Below, piece by piece: positions 54,283 to 63,710 of a stretch of DNA of 64,000 bases. The notes under the pieces were generated by a model. That model was not told the origin of the DNA, made no database searches, and saw only the letters and a program-made list of their open reading frames with translations. Numbering within the stretch: the first letter of the stretch is position 1; every line of letters starts with the position of its first letter. The stretch is from Dechloromonas sp. HYN0024 (GTDB taxonomy: Bacteria > Pseudomonadota > Gammaproteobacteria > Burkholderiales > Rhodocyclaceae), in NCBI RefSeq assembly GCF_003441615.1, contig NZ_CP031842.1, positions 248,001 through 312,000 on the forward strand. The letters are read 5' to 3'. Position numbers and translations under genes: made by a program.

Positions 54283-55417
54283 AAGAATTCCTGTTTCTGT
54301 TGTTGGTTGTAACCGCGCTGAGCGGCTGCAATCAGGAGCATAAAAAGGCCGCCGCGCCCCAGGTGCACGATCCAATGGCGGTTTCTCCGTCGCCGGCGTT
54401 GTTGGGGCAGCTCAGGATCAGTGCAGTCAACACCCAGCCTGTGGCCGAAACCTTGCGGGTTAGCGGCCGCATAGACTTTGACGAGCAGCGTTTGGCTCGC
54501 ATTGGTGCGACGGTGACCGGTCGGGTCACAGACATCGATGCCCTGCTCGGGCAAAGCGTCAAAAAGGAGAGGTTCTGGCCCGCCTGAACAGCAGCGAACT
54601 GTCCAGTCAGCAACTGGAGTATCTCAAGGCGCGCTCCCAGCTTGAACTCAATCGCCGTAATGCCGAGCGCGCCAGGGCGTTGTTTGAGGCCGATGTGATC
54701 AGCGCGGCTGAACTGCAGCGTCGGGAAAGCGAATTTCATATTTCGACCGCCGAAACACGGGCGGCCAGTGATCAGTTGCAATTGCTCGGCGTCAGTCCGG
54801 GGGCGATTGATCGCCTGGCCAAACAGGGGGCTGTCAACTCGGTAACACCGGTGGCGGCAACCCTGAGTGGTGTCGTCGTCGAGCGCAAGCTGGCGCAGGG
54901 GCAGGTGGTGCAGCCAGCCGACGCCCTGTTTGTGGTGGCTGATCTCTCCCGATTGTGGGCGGTTGCGCAGGTGCCGGAGCAGCAGGTTAGCCAGGTCAAG
55001 GCCGGGCAGTCGGTGAGTATTGAGGTGCCGGCTCTGGGCAACGAAAAGCTGGTCGGTAAATTGATTTTTGTCGGTCAGACCATCGATCCCGAAACGCGTA
55101 CCGTTCTGGTGCGTACCGAACTGGATAACCGGGACGGTCGTCTCAAGCCGGCCATGCTGGCTTCAATGCTGATCGAGGCGAAGCCAGTCGAGCGTCTGGT
55201 TGTGCCTGCCGGTGCCGTGGTTCGCGAAAATGATGAGGATCACGTTTTTGTGGCCGGGGAAAATGGCATTTTTCGCCTCGTCAAGGTCAAGCTAGGGCCG
55301 GATCAGGGTGGGGTTCGGGTGGTGCTTTCCGGTCTCAAGGCCGGCGAGAAGTTGGTGGTCGATGGTGCTTTCCATCTCAACAACGAGCGTAATCGCAAGG
55401 AAATGGAGGGCGCGTGA
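54279..55417 (+). pseudogene. Efflux RND periplasmic adaptor (membrane fusion protein), frameshifted
   Basis: This is a CzcB/CusB-type lipoprotein adaptor of about 379 residues, split by one base. The first frame has the signal/lipobox VVTALSGCNQE and runs to GQSVKKERFWPA, where a missing G in the run at 54566-54567 causes a stop at 54587. The other frame continues from EVLARLNSSELSSQQLEYLKA through a coiled-coil hairpin and beta-barrel (VVERKLAQGQVVQPADALFVVADLSRLW, key AQGQVVQPADALF) to the end. Adding one G restores KKGEVLARL, the standard lipoyl-domain motif. Neighbouring genes are intact, so an error is likelier than decay. Confidence 0.85.
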
Positions 55418-58400
55418 TCGAGTCCCTTGTACGTGCGGCGCTCAAGCAGCGCCTCGTTGTTGCGGTAGTTGCCACCGTCCTGTTCTTTTTCGGTCTGGAT
55501 GCGGCGCGCCATTTGTCGGTCGATGCCTTTCCTGATGTCACCAATGTTCAGGTCCAGATTGCCACCGAGGCCTCCGGGCGTTCGCCGGAGGAAGTAGAGC
55601 GTTTCGCGACCGTGCCGCTCGAAGTGGCGATGACCGGGCTGCCCGGGCTGGAGGAAATGCGTTCGCTGAACAAGCCGGGCCTGTCGCTGATTACACTGGT
55701 CTTCAATGACAAGACAGACGTCTATTTTGCCCGCCAACTGGTCATGGAGCGCCTGCTCGAAGTTGGGTCCCGCTTGCCGGCGGGTATCACGCCGGTGCTT
55801 GGTCCGGTGTCGACCGGTCTCGGTGAAGTCTATCAATACACGCTGGAGCGTGCGGATGACGGCGATCAGACGCTCAGTGAAGAAGAACTGATGAAGCGCC
55901 GGATCGCCCAGGACTGGGTGGTTCGTCCCCTGTTGCGTTCGATTCCAGGGGTCGCCGAGATCAATTCTCAAGGCGGCTTTGCCAAGCAATATCAGGTGCT
56001 GGTCAATCCCGACAAGCTGCGCCATTTCGGACTGAGTGTCGCCGATGTTTATCAGGCCGTGGGGCGCAACAATGCCAATGCCGGGGGCGGCGTCCTGCCG
56101 CAATATGCCGAGCAATATCTGATTCGTGGCGTTGGCCTGGTCCGTGACCTGGGCGATCTGCGGGCTATCGTGCTCAAGGAGAAAGAAGGTGTGCCGGTGT
56201 ACGTCGGTGATGTGGCCGATGTGCAAATCGGCCATGAGGTGCGCCAGGGCGCCGTGATCAAGAACGGGACAACGGAAGCGGTTGGTGGTGTCGTGATGAT
56301 GATCGCCGGCGGCAACGCCAAGGAGGTGGTCAGCCGGGTCAAGGCGCGGGTCCAGGAAATTAATCGCAAGGGAATGTTGCCCGATGGCCTGAAAATTGAG
56401 CCGTACTATGATCGTTCCGAGTTGGTCGATGCGGCCCTCTGGACAGTGACCAAGGTTTTGCTCGAAGGTGTGATGCTGGTTGTGGTCGTGCTTTTTCTCT
56501 TCCTCGGGGACGTGCGTTCATCGCTTATCGTCGTTGGGACGCTGGTGCTGACGCCGTTGCTGACATTTATGGCGATGAACAGGCTGGGCATATCGGCCAA
56601 TCTGATGTCGCTCGGCGGCCTGGCCATAGCCATCGGCTTGATGGTCGACGGCTCGGTGGTCGTGGTCGAAAATGCCTTCCTCCAGCTTGGCCGTCATGCC
56701 AGGAGCGGTGATGGCCAGATACGGGTGATTCTGCGTGCCGTGGTCGAGGTGGCAACGCCGGTTATTTTCGGTGTCGGCATCATTATTCTGGTCTTCCTCC
56801 CGCTGATGACCCTGCAGGGTATGGAGGGCAAGATGTTCGCGCCACTGGCCTACACCATCGCCATTGCCCTGGCTATTTCGCTGGTGTTGTCGATGACGCT
56901 GACGCCGGTAATGTCGACCTACCTGCTCAAGCCGCCAGCGCATGATGGGGATCACGACACAAAGCTGATCGCCATCATGAAGCAGCGCTACCTGAAAATG
57001 CTCCACTGGGCTCTTGGTAACGAGCGCAAGACGGTGATCATGGCGGTCGGGGCTTTCGTCCTGACCATCGCCACCTTGCCCTTCCTGGGCACGGCCTTCA
57101 TCCCGGAAATGAAGGAAGGCTCGGTGGTGCCCGGCATCAACCGCGTGCCGAACATCTCCCTCGATGAGTCGGTCAAGATGGAAATGGAAGCCATGCGTCT
57201 GGTCATGCAGGTGCCGGGTGTCAAGTCGGCGGTTTCCGGGGTTGGGCGTGGCGAGTCGCCGGCTGATCCACAAGGGCCAAATGAATCAACGCCCATTGTC
57301 AGCCTTAAACCGCGTAGCGAATGGCCCTCTGGCTGGACCCAGGAGACCATTCAGGATGCCATGCGCGAGAAGTTGAAAGCCTTGCCGGGCGTTCAGGTGG
57401 TCATGGCGCAGCCGATTTCGGATCGGGTGGACGAAATGGTGACGGGGGTTCGCTCGGATATTGCCGTCAAGGTCTTTGGCGACGATCTCGATCAGTTGAA
57501 AAGAATTGCCGGCCAGATTGGCAAGGTCGCCCAGACCCTTGAGGGGGCGGAGGACTTGCGTATCGAGCGGATCAGCGGCCAGCAGTACTTGTCCGTTGAA
57601 ATCGACCGGCAGGCGATTGCCCGACTCGGTCTCAACGTATCGGATGTCAACGACCTGCTCGAAACGGCCGTGGGCGGCAAGGTGGCGACCGAGATTTTTG
57701 AGGGCGAACGACGCTTCCCGGGCGTGGTCCGCTTGCCGGAGCGGTTTCGCAATAACGTCGAGGAAATTTCGAACATTCTGATCACCTCGCGAAGTGGGGC
57801 GCAGGCTCGCCTGGCAGATGTCGCCAAGATCAGCGTCATGGATGGCCCGGCCCAGATTTCGCGGGAACTCGGCAAACGGCGCATCGTGGTCGGCGTCAAC
57901 GTCAAGGACAGGGACCTGGGCAGCTTTGTCGCCGAGCTGCAGGAGAAAGTCGATGGCCAGATCAAGTTGCCAGAGGGCTACTATCTCGAGTGGGGCGGGC
58001 AGTTCCAGAATATGGAGCGGGCGCTCGGCCACCTGAAGATCATTATCCCGATCACCATCGCGGCCATTTTCTTCCTGCTCTTCCTGCTTTTCAATTCGCT
58101 GCGTTTTGCCACGCTGATCATCACCGTGCTGCCTTTTGCCTCCATCGGCGGGATCATCGGCCTGTTCGTCAGCGGCGAATACCTGTCGGTGCCAGCCTCG
58201 GTCGGCTTCATTGCCCTGTGGGGCATTGCCGTGCTCAATGGCGTGGTGCTCGTCTCGTACATCCGCGGTCTGCGGGATGAGGGGCGCAGTGTGCGCGAGG
58301 CGGTGGTCGAAGGGGCTACGCTGCGTTTCCGCCCGGTCATGATGACGGCAACCGTGGCCATGCTGGGCCTCATCCCCTTCCTGTTTTCCAGCGGCCCCGG

Positions 58401-58524
58401 CTCCGAGGTGCAGCGCCCTCTGGCGATTGTCGTTATCGGCGGCCTGATCACCTGCACACTGCTGACGCTGCTGGTTTTGCCGACAATTTATCGCTGGTTT
58501 GACGAAGACGAGGTTCAGGCATGA
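55414..58524 (+). CDS. Heavy-metal efflux RND transporter (CzcA/CusA family)
   Basis: The 1036-residue proton-driven inner-membrane pump has twelve helices and two large periplasmic loops. Family motifs: VDAFPDVTNVQVQI near residue 35, SGRSPEEVERFVTVPLE-like SPEEVERFATVPLEVAM, and the fourth helix AIAIGLMVDGSVVVVENAF, which keeps the Asp and Glu of the proton relay but has Ala where CzcA has the first Asp (DFG), so metal specificity is open. The start is the GTG at 55414 overlapping the adaptor stop. It completes the tripartite pump and overlaps the PII-like gene. Confidence 0.92.
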   Translation: MIESLVRAALKQRLVVAVVATVLFFFGLDAARHLSVDAFPDVTNVQVQIATEASGRSPEEVERFATVPLEVAMTGLPGLEEMRSLNKPGLSLITLVFNDKTDVYFARQLVMERLLEVGSRLPAGITPVLGPVSTGLGEVYQYTLERADDGDQTLSEEELMKRRIAQDWVVRPLLRSIPGVAEINSQGGFAKQYQVLVNPDKLRHFGLSVADVYQAVGRNNANAGGGVLPQYAEQYLIRGVGLVRDLGDLRAIVLKEKEGVPVYVGDVADVQIGHEVRQGAVIKNGTTEAVGGVVMMIAGGNAKEVVSRVKARVQEINRKGMLPDGLKIEPYYDRSELVDAALWTVTKVLLEGVMLVVVVLFLFLGDVRSSLIVVGTLVLTPLLTFMAMNRLGISANLMSLGGLAIAIGLMVDGSVVVVENAFLQLGRHARSGDGQIRVILRAVVEVATPVIFGVGIIILVFLPLMTLQGMEGKMFAPLAYTIAIALAISLVLSMTLTPVMSTYLLKPPAHDGDHDTKLIAIMKQRYLKMLHWALGNERKTVIMAVGAFVLTIATLPFLGTAFIPEMKEGSVVPGINRVPNISLDESVKMEMEAMRLVMQVPGVKSAVSGVGRGESPADPQGPNESTPIVSLKPRSEWPSGWTQETIQDAMREKLKALPGVQVVMAQPISDRVDEMVTGVRSDIAVKVFGDDLDQLKRIAGQIGKVAQTLEGAEDLRIERISGQQYLSVEIDRQAIARLGLNVSDVNDLLETAVGGKVATEIFEGERRFPGVVRLPERFRNNVEEISNILITSRSGAQARLADVAKISVMDGPAQISRELGKRRIVVGVNVKDRDLGSFVAELQEKVDGQIKLPEGYYLEWGGQFQNMERALGHLKIIIPITIAAIFFLLFLLFNSLRFATLIITVLPFASIGGIIGLFVSGEYLSVPASVGFIALWGIAVLNGVVLVSYIRGLRDEGRSVREAVVEGATLRFRPVMMTATVAMLGLIPFLFSSGPGSEVQRPLAIVVIGGLITCTLLTLLVLPTIYRWFDEDEVQA

Positions 58525-58862
58525 AAGAGATCAAGGCGGTTATCCGTCCCAACAAACTCGCCATGTTGCGTGATGCGCTGGTGCTGTTGCCTGGCTTCCC
58601 GGGTATGACGGTGAGCAAGGTCGAGGGGTGCAGCGCGCCGTCGCGGCACGTGCCGGCGCGGAGCCGGATCAAGGAGGAGCTAACCGACTACACGCCCAAG
58701 GTTCGGATTGAAATCGTCGCGCCGGATGAGGTGGCAGAAATCCTTTTTCAGCGTATCACCGAGGTGGCACAGACCGGGCATTACGGCGACGGGCTGGTCT
58801 GGGTCACTGATGTCGAGCGGGCTGCGTTTATTTTCAAAACAACCCCAGGGCCCGAAAAATAG
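58521..58862 (+). CDS. PII-like signalling protein linked to the metal-efflux pump
   Basis: The 113-residue protein has the PII fold motifs MKEIKAVIRPNKLAMLRDAL at the N-terminus, PKVRIEIVAPDEVAEILF, and AQTGHYGDGLVWVTDVE near the end (the latter like PII AQTGKIGDGKIFV). The T-loop (APSRHVPARSRIKEELTDY) lacks the uridylylated Tyr51 position of GlnB/GlnK. This pattern, next to a CusA-type gene, fits the PII-NG group. It may sense ATP/2-oxoglutarate or metal and modulate the pump (inference). It overlaps the pump stop by 4 bp. Confidence 0.88.
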   Translation: MKEIKAVIRPNKLAMLRDALVLLPGFPGMTVSKVEGCSAPSRHVPARSRIKEELTDYTPKVRIEIVAPDEVAEILFQRITEVAQTGHYGDGLVWVTDVERAAFIFKTTPGPEK

Positions 58863-58981
58863 AGACGATTCAGCGTATTACTTTTGTCTGGTGTGGAAAA
58901 TTTCACAGGTGAATTGGGCAGGATTTCCTAAAATTCCGACATGATTATTCCCCCTTGCGGGGTTAGGCGAGTCGGAAACTT

Positions 58982-59644
58982 ATGGAACATCTGCTCAATC
59001 CGGGAATCGGAAGGCCCTTGATGTCCTCGCTCGAGTTACAGGAGGGCATTGCCAGCTTGTCGCGTGGTGCCTTTTTCAAGGAGGCTCCCCTCGACATGAT
59101 GCTCAGCATCCTGACCGAGGCGGCGGCGGAACGCTCCGGCGTTGAGCGCGTCAGTATCTGGGCGCTCAATGACGAGCATCAGGAACTCGTCTGTCTCGAT
59201 CTCTACGAGATGTCGGCTCGCCGCCACAGCAAGGGTGAGAGCCTGCGAGCCAGCCAGTATCCGTCTTACTTCCGGGCCTTGCATGAAGGCCGCAGCATTG
59301 CCGCCGACGATGCCTATGTTCATCCTCTGACCACAGAGTTTCTTGCTAGCTACCTGCCGCAGCATGATGTAACGGCCAAGCTTGATATGCCGATTCACAT
59401 CCGTGGTGAACTTCAGGGCGTACTTTGTCTTGAACAGGTCGCTTCGCGCCAGCCGTGGGCGTCAGCCCATGTCCTGTTTGCCCAGGCGGTGGCCAATCTG
59501 GTGACCCTTGCGCTGGTTGAGCATGAGGCGAATGAGGCACGGCGTCAGGCGCAAATTGCCAGCGAGCAACTCAAGGCAATTTTTGATGCCTCCCGGGAGC
59601 GTGCTGTCTTTGGTGGTGGGCTGGCCCTGGCGGCAGGCCACTAG
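58982..59644 (+). CDS. GAF-domain protein
   Basis: The 220-residue protein is essentially a single GAF domain (about residues 30-185): GVERVSIWALNDEHQELVCLDLYE, then KLDMPIHIRGELQGVLCLEQV, the classic GAF ending. A C-terminal helix EHEANEARRQAQIASEQLKAIF suggests it once linked, or pairs, to an output domain, but none follows before the stop. The ligand is unknown. The upstream 119 bp contain no gene and a TAAAAT-like box at 58932. Confidence 0.8.
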   Translation: MEHLLNPGIGRPLMSSLELQEGIASLSRGAFFKEAPLDMMLSILTEAAAERSGVERVSIWALNDEHQELVCLDLYEMSARRHSKGESLRASQYPSYFRALHEGRSIAADDAYVHPLTTEFLASYLPQHDVTAKLDMPIHIRGELQGVLCLEQVASRQPWASAHVLFAQAVANLVTLALVEHEANEARRQAQIASEQLKAIFDASRERAVFGGGLALAAGH

Positions 59645-59705
59645 ACCTGCGGTTGGGCTGGTGACGGGCGTGTCTGATGCAGGCCCGCCGGTAAGGTTGC
59701 CAGAT

Positions 59706-60452
59706 TCAGCCCCGAATGCAGGCTAGGGCTGCACCGAGTTCCCCCAGTCTTTGCTCAATACTGGCTCTGACAGCACCATCCTCGAGATTGCCGGCTTGTT
59801 GGCCGATCAACCCGGTGAGGTGCCGGGCCAGGTGCATGACACCCCATAGCTCGAGCAGCTCAGCCTGGTCGGTCAGCTTCCGGGCTTCGACAGACAGGGC
59901 ATAAGCATCCGGCGGCAGGGCCGCCAGGGCATCCCGCATCAACTGGATCTGTTCGCTGGCTTCGTTTACAAATAACTGGTCGAGGATGGCCGAGCGCTCG
60001 TCGCTCGTCGTCGCCGTGGCGCAGGCTTCCAGTCGCTTGGCAAAATGGCTGGCGCGTTCGCCAAAGGCGGTATGTTCAAGGCCGGCGGCATCATCCAGGC
60101 ATTCGATGCAGGCCGTAATTGCCGCGATCAGGCGGGGTGTTGGGGATGTTTCTTCAAGACGGTCGGCGGCGCAGGCCAGGGCTTCGCCGAGGCGAAGACA
60201 ATCGGCGTCGGCGGTTTCGATGGCGATGGCGTAGAGACTGAAAATGGCCGGTCTGACATTGTCAGCCGCATGACGCTCCGACCAGGCCGTGGCCAGATGG
60301 CGGCTGGCGGCGATCCAGCGGGTATTGAGCTTAGGGTCGAAGCGTGCCTTGCGTGGCGTGCGGACCCAGGGCAGGATCGCCGCAGTCGCCTCCAGGGTGG
60401 GGGCGAGCGCGGCGCGGGTTTCCTCGAGTTCGTGCTCGGGGATGTCCGCCAT
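59706..60452 (-). CDS. Hypothetical all-helical protein
   Basis: The 248-residue protein is rich in Ala, Leu and Glu and predicted to be wholly helical. A few segments (LMRDALAALPPDAYALSVEA, LWGVMHLARHLTGLI) recall Hpt/CheA-like or VieB-type helical bundles, but no phospho-acceptor His motif is clear. I do not assign a function. It starts 6 bp after the VOC gene stop and is likely the last gene of the lgt operon. Confidence 0.6.
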   Translation of the reverse strand: MADIPEHELEETRAALAPTLEATAAILPWVRTPRKARFDPKLNTRWIAASRHLATAWSERHAADNVRPAIFSLYAIAIETADADCLRLGEALACAADRLEETSPTPRLIAAITACIECLDDAAGLEHTAFGERASHFAKRLEACATATTSDERSAILDQLFVNEASEQIQLMRDALAALPPDAYALSVEARKLTDQAELLELWGVMHLARHLTGLIGQQAGNLEDGAVRASIEQRLGELGAALACIRG

Positions 60453-60458
60453 GAAGGC

Positions 60459-60935
60459 TTATTGGGCGGCCAGTTTGGCGAAAGCCGACACGACTTCCGG
60501 CGGCGCCTGAACCAGTTCGATGAGGACACCTTCGCCGCCGATCGGGAACTCCTCGTTGCCCTTCGGGTGCAGGAAGGTAATGTCGAAACCGGCGGCGCCC
60601 TTGCGAATGCCGCCCGGGGCGAAGCGCACGCCATTGGCCGAGAGCCATTCGACGGCCTTGGGCAGGTCGTCGATCCACAAGCCGACATGGTTGAGCGGCG
60701 TGGTGTGCACGGCCGGCTTCTTTTCCGGATCGAGCGGCTGCATCAGGTCGACTTCGACCTTGAAGGGGCCACTACCCATGGCGCAGATGTCTTCGTCGAC
60801 ATTTTCTCGCTCGGAAACAAAGGTGCTGGTGATTTCCAGGCCGAATTTCTCGACCCACAGGGTGCGCAGCTTTTCTTTGGAGGGGCCGCCGATGGCGATT
60901 TGCTGAATGCCGAGAACCTTGAACGGACGTGTCAT
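60459..60935 (-). CDS. VOC-superfamily protein (glyoxalase/methylmalonyl-CoA epimerase-like)
   Basis: The 158-residue protein has two VOC beta-alpha-beta-beta-beta modules. Possible metal ligands are Gln in GIQQIAIG, Glu in [10 protein letters not shown], His in [10 protein letters not shown] and Glu in LIELVQAP. The first ligand is His in methylmalonyl-CoA epimerase and glyoxalase I, so the activity is not certain. An acyl-CoA epimerase role would suit IcmF metabolism. The ATG at 60935 is chosen from MTRPFKVLG. It lies between lgt and the hypothetical helical gene. Confidence 0.8.
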   Translation of the reverse strand: MTRPFKVLGIQQIAIGGPSKEKLRTLWVEKFGLEITSTFVSERENVDEDICAMGSGPFKVEVDLMQPLDPEKKPAVHTTPLNHVGLWIDDLPKAVEWLSANGVRFAPGGIRKGAAGFDITFLHPKGNEEFPIGGEGVLIELVQAPPEVVSAFAKLAAQ

Positions 60936-60975
60936 GAGTCGATTCCTGTTGTGTGGTGAATAACGTAATCCATAA

Positions 60976-61767
60976 TTATAGAGATTTCCTGCGGTAGGCG
61001 AGCACCAGCAACGCGACGCCAATCAGCATCATTGGCAGGGACAGCCACTGGCCCATGCTGATCGTGTAGGACTGGCCGAAAATGCCGGCGTCCGGTTCGC
61101 GGAAGAATTCGGTGATGAAGCGGAAGCAGCCGTAGCCGACCAGGAAAGCGCCGGATACGGCGCTACGCGGTCGGGACTGCCTGGAATAAAGCCACAAGAT
61201 CACAAACAGCGAAAAGCCTTCGAGGCCTATGTGATAGAGCTGCGAGGGGTGACGGGGCAGCATGTCCCCGGCTTGCGGGAAGACCATGGCCCACGGCAGG
61301 CTGGCGTCGGTGACGCGCCCCCACAGTTCGCCGTTGATGAAATTGCCGAGGCGGCCGGCGGCAAGACCGAGTGGAACGAGTGGGGCGACAAAGTCGGTGA
61401 TGTCCCACCAGTTCACATCCTGTTTTTTCGCCCACAGCCCGAGCGCCACCAGGACACCGATAAATCCGCCATGAAAGCTCATGCCGCCCTTCCAGACGGC
61501 AAGGATTTCGAGCGGGTTGCTCAGGTAATAAGCCGGGTCGTAGAAGAAAACCTGCCCGAGGCGACCACCGACGATGACCCCGAGCATGCCGTAGAAGAGC
61601 AGGTCGTCGAGTTGCTCGACGCTGAGGGTCGATGAACCATGCTTGATGCGGTAGCGCCCAAGAAAAATAAACTGAACGAAGGCAAGGAGATACATCAAAC
61701 CGTACCAGCGTACCGACAGGGGGCCGAGCGAAAAGGCGACGGGGTCGAACTGCGGGTGAAGAAGCAT
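60976..61767 (-). CDS. lgt: Prolipoprotein diacylglyceryl transferase
   Basis: Lgt adds diacylglyceryl to the lipobox cysteine of prelipoproteins at the inner membrane. The 263-residue protein has about seven helices and the family signature [14 protein letters not shown], with FHGGF and [12 protein letters not shown] near the active site. The ATG at 61767 ([13 protein letters not shown]) is preferred over the longer frame. It heads a minus-strand operon with the VOC gene and is divergent from ilvD. Confidence 0.96.
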   Translation of the reverse strand: MLLHPQFDPVAFSLGPLSVRWYGLMYLLAFVQFIFLGRYRIKHGSSTLSVEQLDDLLFYGMLGVIVGGRLGQVFFYDPAYYLSNPLEILAVWKGGMSFHGGFIGVLVALGLWAKKQDVNWWDITDFVAPLVPLGLAAGRLGNFINGELWGRVTDASLPWAMVFPQAGDMLPRHPSQLYHIGLEGFSLFVILWLYSRQSRPRSAVSGAFLVGYGCFRFITEFFREPDAGIFGQSYTISMGQWLSLPMMLIGVALLVLAYRRKSL

Positions 61768-61853
61768 CGAAGGTTCAGAGTGGGCTAGAATTAGCCGATT
61801 ATAGTTCGCGTCCGATGACAAGACATCGACGCCAGTTTCCGACGGAGATTTCC

Positions 61854-63710
61854 ATGCCCCATTATCGCTCCCGCACCTCGACCCACGGCCGTAACATGGC
61901 CGGCGCCCGCTCCCTGTGGCGCGCCACAGGCATGAAGGATGGCGACTTCGGCAAGCCGATCATTGCTGTGGTCAATAGTTTCACCCAGTTCGTGCCGGGC
62001 CATGTGCACCTCAAGGACATGGGGCAGCTGGTGGCGCGCGAGATCGAAGCGGCCGGCGGCGTGGCCAAGGAATTCAATACCATCGCTATCGACGATGGCA
62101 TCGCCATGGGCCATAGCGGCATGCTGTACTCGCTGCCCAGTCGCGACCTGATTGCCGATTCGGTTGAGTACATGGTCAACGCCCATTGCGCCGACGCCAT
62201 GGTCTGCATCTCCAATTGCGACAAGATCACGCCGGGTATGCTGATGGCCGCCATGCGCCTCAATATCCCGGTTATCTTCGTGTCCGGCGGACCGATGGAG
62301 GCCGGCAAGGTCAAGATTCAGGGCAACGTTGTGCACCTTGATCTCGTCGATGCCATGGTCAAGGCAGCGGATGCCGCTGTTTCTCAGGCTGATCTCGATG
62401 ATATCGAACGCTCTGCCTGCCCAACCTGCGGCTCCTGTTCCGGCATGTTTACCGCCAACTCGATGAACTGCCTGACCGAAGCTTTCGGTCTCAGTCTGCC
62501 GGGCAACGGTACGGTCGTTGCCACGCATGCTGACCGCAAACAACTTTTCCTGCGCGCCGGTCGGCAGATTGTCGAGCTGTGCAAGCGCTATTACGAAGAA
62601 GATGATGCCTCGGTGCTGCCGCGCTCGATCGCCACCAAGGCGGCCTTCGAGAATGCCATGACCCTTGATGTTGCGATGGGCGGCTCGACCAATACTGTCC
62701 TCCACATTCTGGCCACGGCGCAGGAAGCCGGCGTCGATTTCACGATGGCCGACATTGACCGCATTTCCCGTGCCGTTCCCTGCTTGTGCAAGGTGGCGCC
62801 GATGACTGACAAGTACCACATTGAGGATGTGCATCGTGCGGGCGGCATCATGGGCATCCTCGGCGAACTCGACCGGGCTGGCCTGATTGACCGTGACGTG
62901 CCGACCGTCCATATCAAGAATATCGGCGAGGCCATCGATCGCTGGGACATCGTTCGTGAACACGACGTCAAGGTGCATGAATTTTTCAAGGCTGCGCCGG
63001 GCGGCGTGCCGACTCAGGTCGCCTTCTCGCAGGATCGGCGCTTCAACGAGCTTGATCTGGATCGTACCAACGGCTGTATCCGCAACAAGGCCAATGCCTT
63101 CTCGCAAGAGGGGGGGCTTGCCGTGCTCTACGGCAACATCGCGGTCGACGGCTGTATCGTCAAGACGGCCGGGGTCGACGAATCGATCTGGAAGTTCACC
63201 GGCAAGGCGCGCGTGTTTGAAAGCCAGGATGCTGCAGTCGAGGCCATTCTGGGCGAACGCATCGTTGCCGGCGACATTGTCGTGATCCGCTACGAAGGCC
63301 CGAAGGGCGGTCCCGGTATGCAGGAAATGCTCTATCCGACCTCCTATCTGAAGTCGATGGGTCTCGGTAAAGCCTGCGCACTGCTGACCGACGGCCGTTT
63401 CTCCGGTGGTACGTCAGGGCTGTCGATTGGCCATGCGTCACCGGAGGCCGCCGATGGGGGCGCCATCGGCCTGGTGGAAGAGGGCGATACCATCGAAATC
63501 GACATCCCGAATCGCCGCATTCATTTGGCCATTTCAGAAGGCGAACTGGTCAACCGTCGCGTCGCCATGGATGCCAAGGGCGACGCCGCCTGGCAGCCGG
63601 TCGATCGTCAGCGTACTGTCTCGGCGGCACTGCAGGCCTACGCCCTGATGGCCACTTCGGCTGACAAGGGTGCTGTGCGCGACGTCAAGCAGATTCAGCG
63701 CCGCAAATGA
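61854..63710 (+). CDS. ilvD: Dihydroxy-acid dehydratase
   Basis: IlvD dehydrates 2,3-dihydroxy-isovalerate and -methylvalerate in valine/isoleucine synthesis. The 618-residue protein matches the E. coli-length enzyme, with cluster cysteines in NCDKITPGM and [17 protein letters not shown], and GGPMEAGK and [19 protein letters not shown] lies 8 bp before the ATG at 61854; an upstream in-frame ATG at 61815 lacks such a site. The stop overlaps the start of the next gene. Confidence 0.97.
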   Translation: MPHYRSRTSTHGRNMAGARSLWRATGMKDGDFGKPIIAVVNSFTQFVPGHVHLKDMGQLVAREIEAAGGVAKEFNTIAIDDGIAMGHSGMLYSLPSRDLIADSVEYMVNAHCADAMVCISNCDKITPGMLMAAMRLNIPVIFVSGGPMEAGKVKIQGNVVHLDLVDAMVKAADAAVSQADLDDIERSACPTCGSCSGMFTANSMNCLTEAFGLSLPGNGTVVATHADRKQLFLRAGRQIVELCKRYYEEDDASVLPRSIATKAAFENAMTLDVAMGGSTNTVLHILATAQEAGVDFTMADIDRISRAVPCLCKVAPMTDKYHIEDVHRAGGIMGILGELDRAGLIDRDVPTVHIKNIGEAIDRWDIVREHDVKVHEFFKAAPGGVPTQVAFSQDRRFNELDLDRTNGCIRNKANAFSQEGGLAVLYGNIAVDGCIVKTAGVDESIWKFTGKARVFESQDAAVEAILGERIVAGDIVVIRYEGPKGGPGMQEMLYPTSYLKSMGLGKACALLTDGRFSGGTSGLSIGHASPEAADGGAIGLVEEGDTIEIDIPNRRIHLAISEGELVNRRVAMDAKGDAAWQPVDRQRTVSAALQAYALMATSADKGAVRDVKQIQRRK

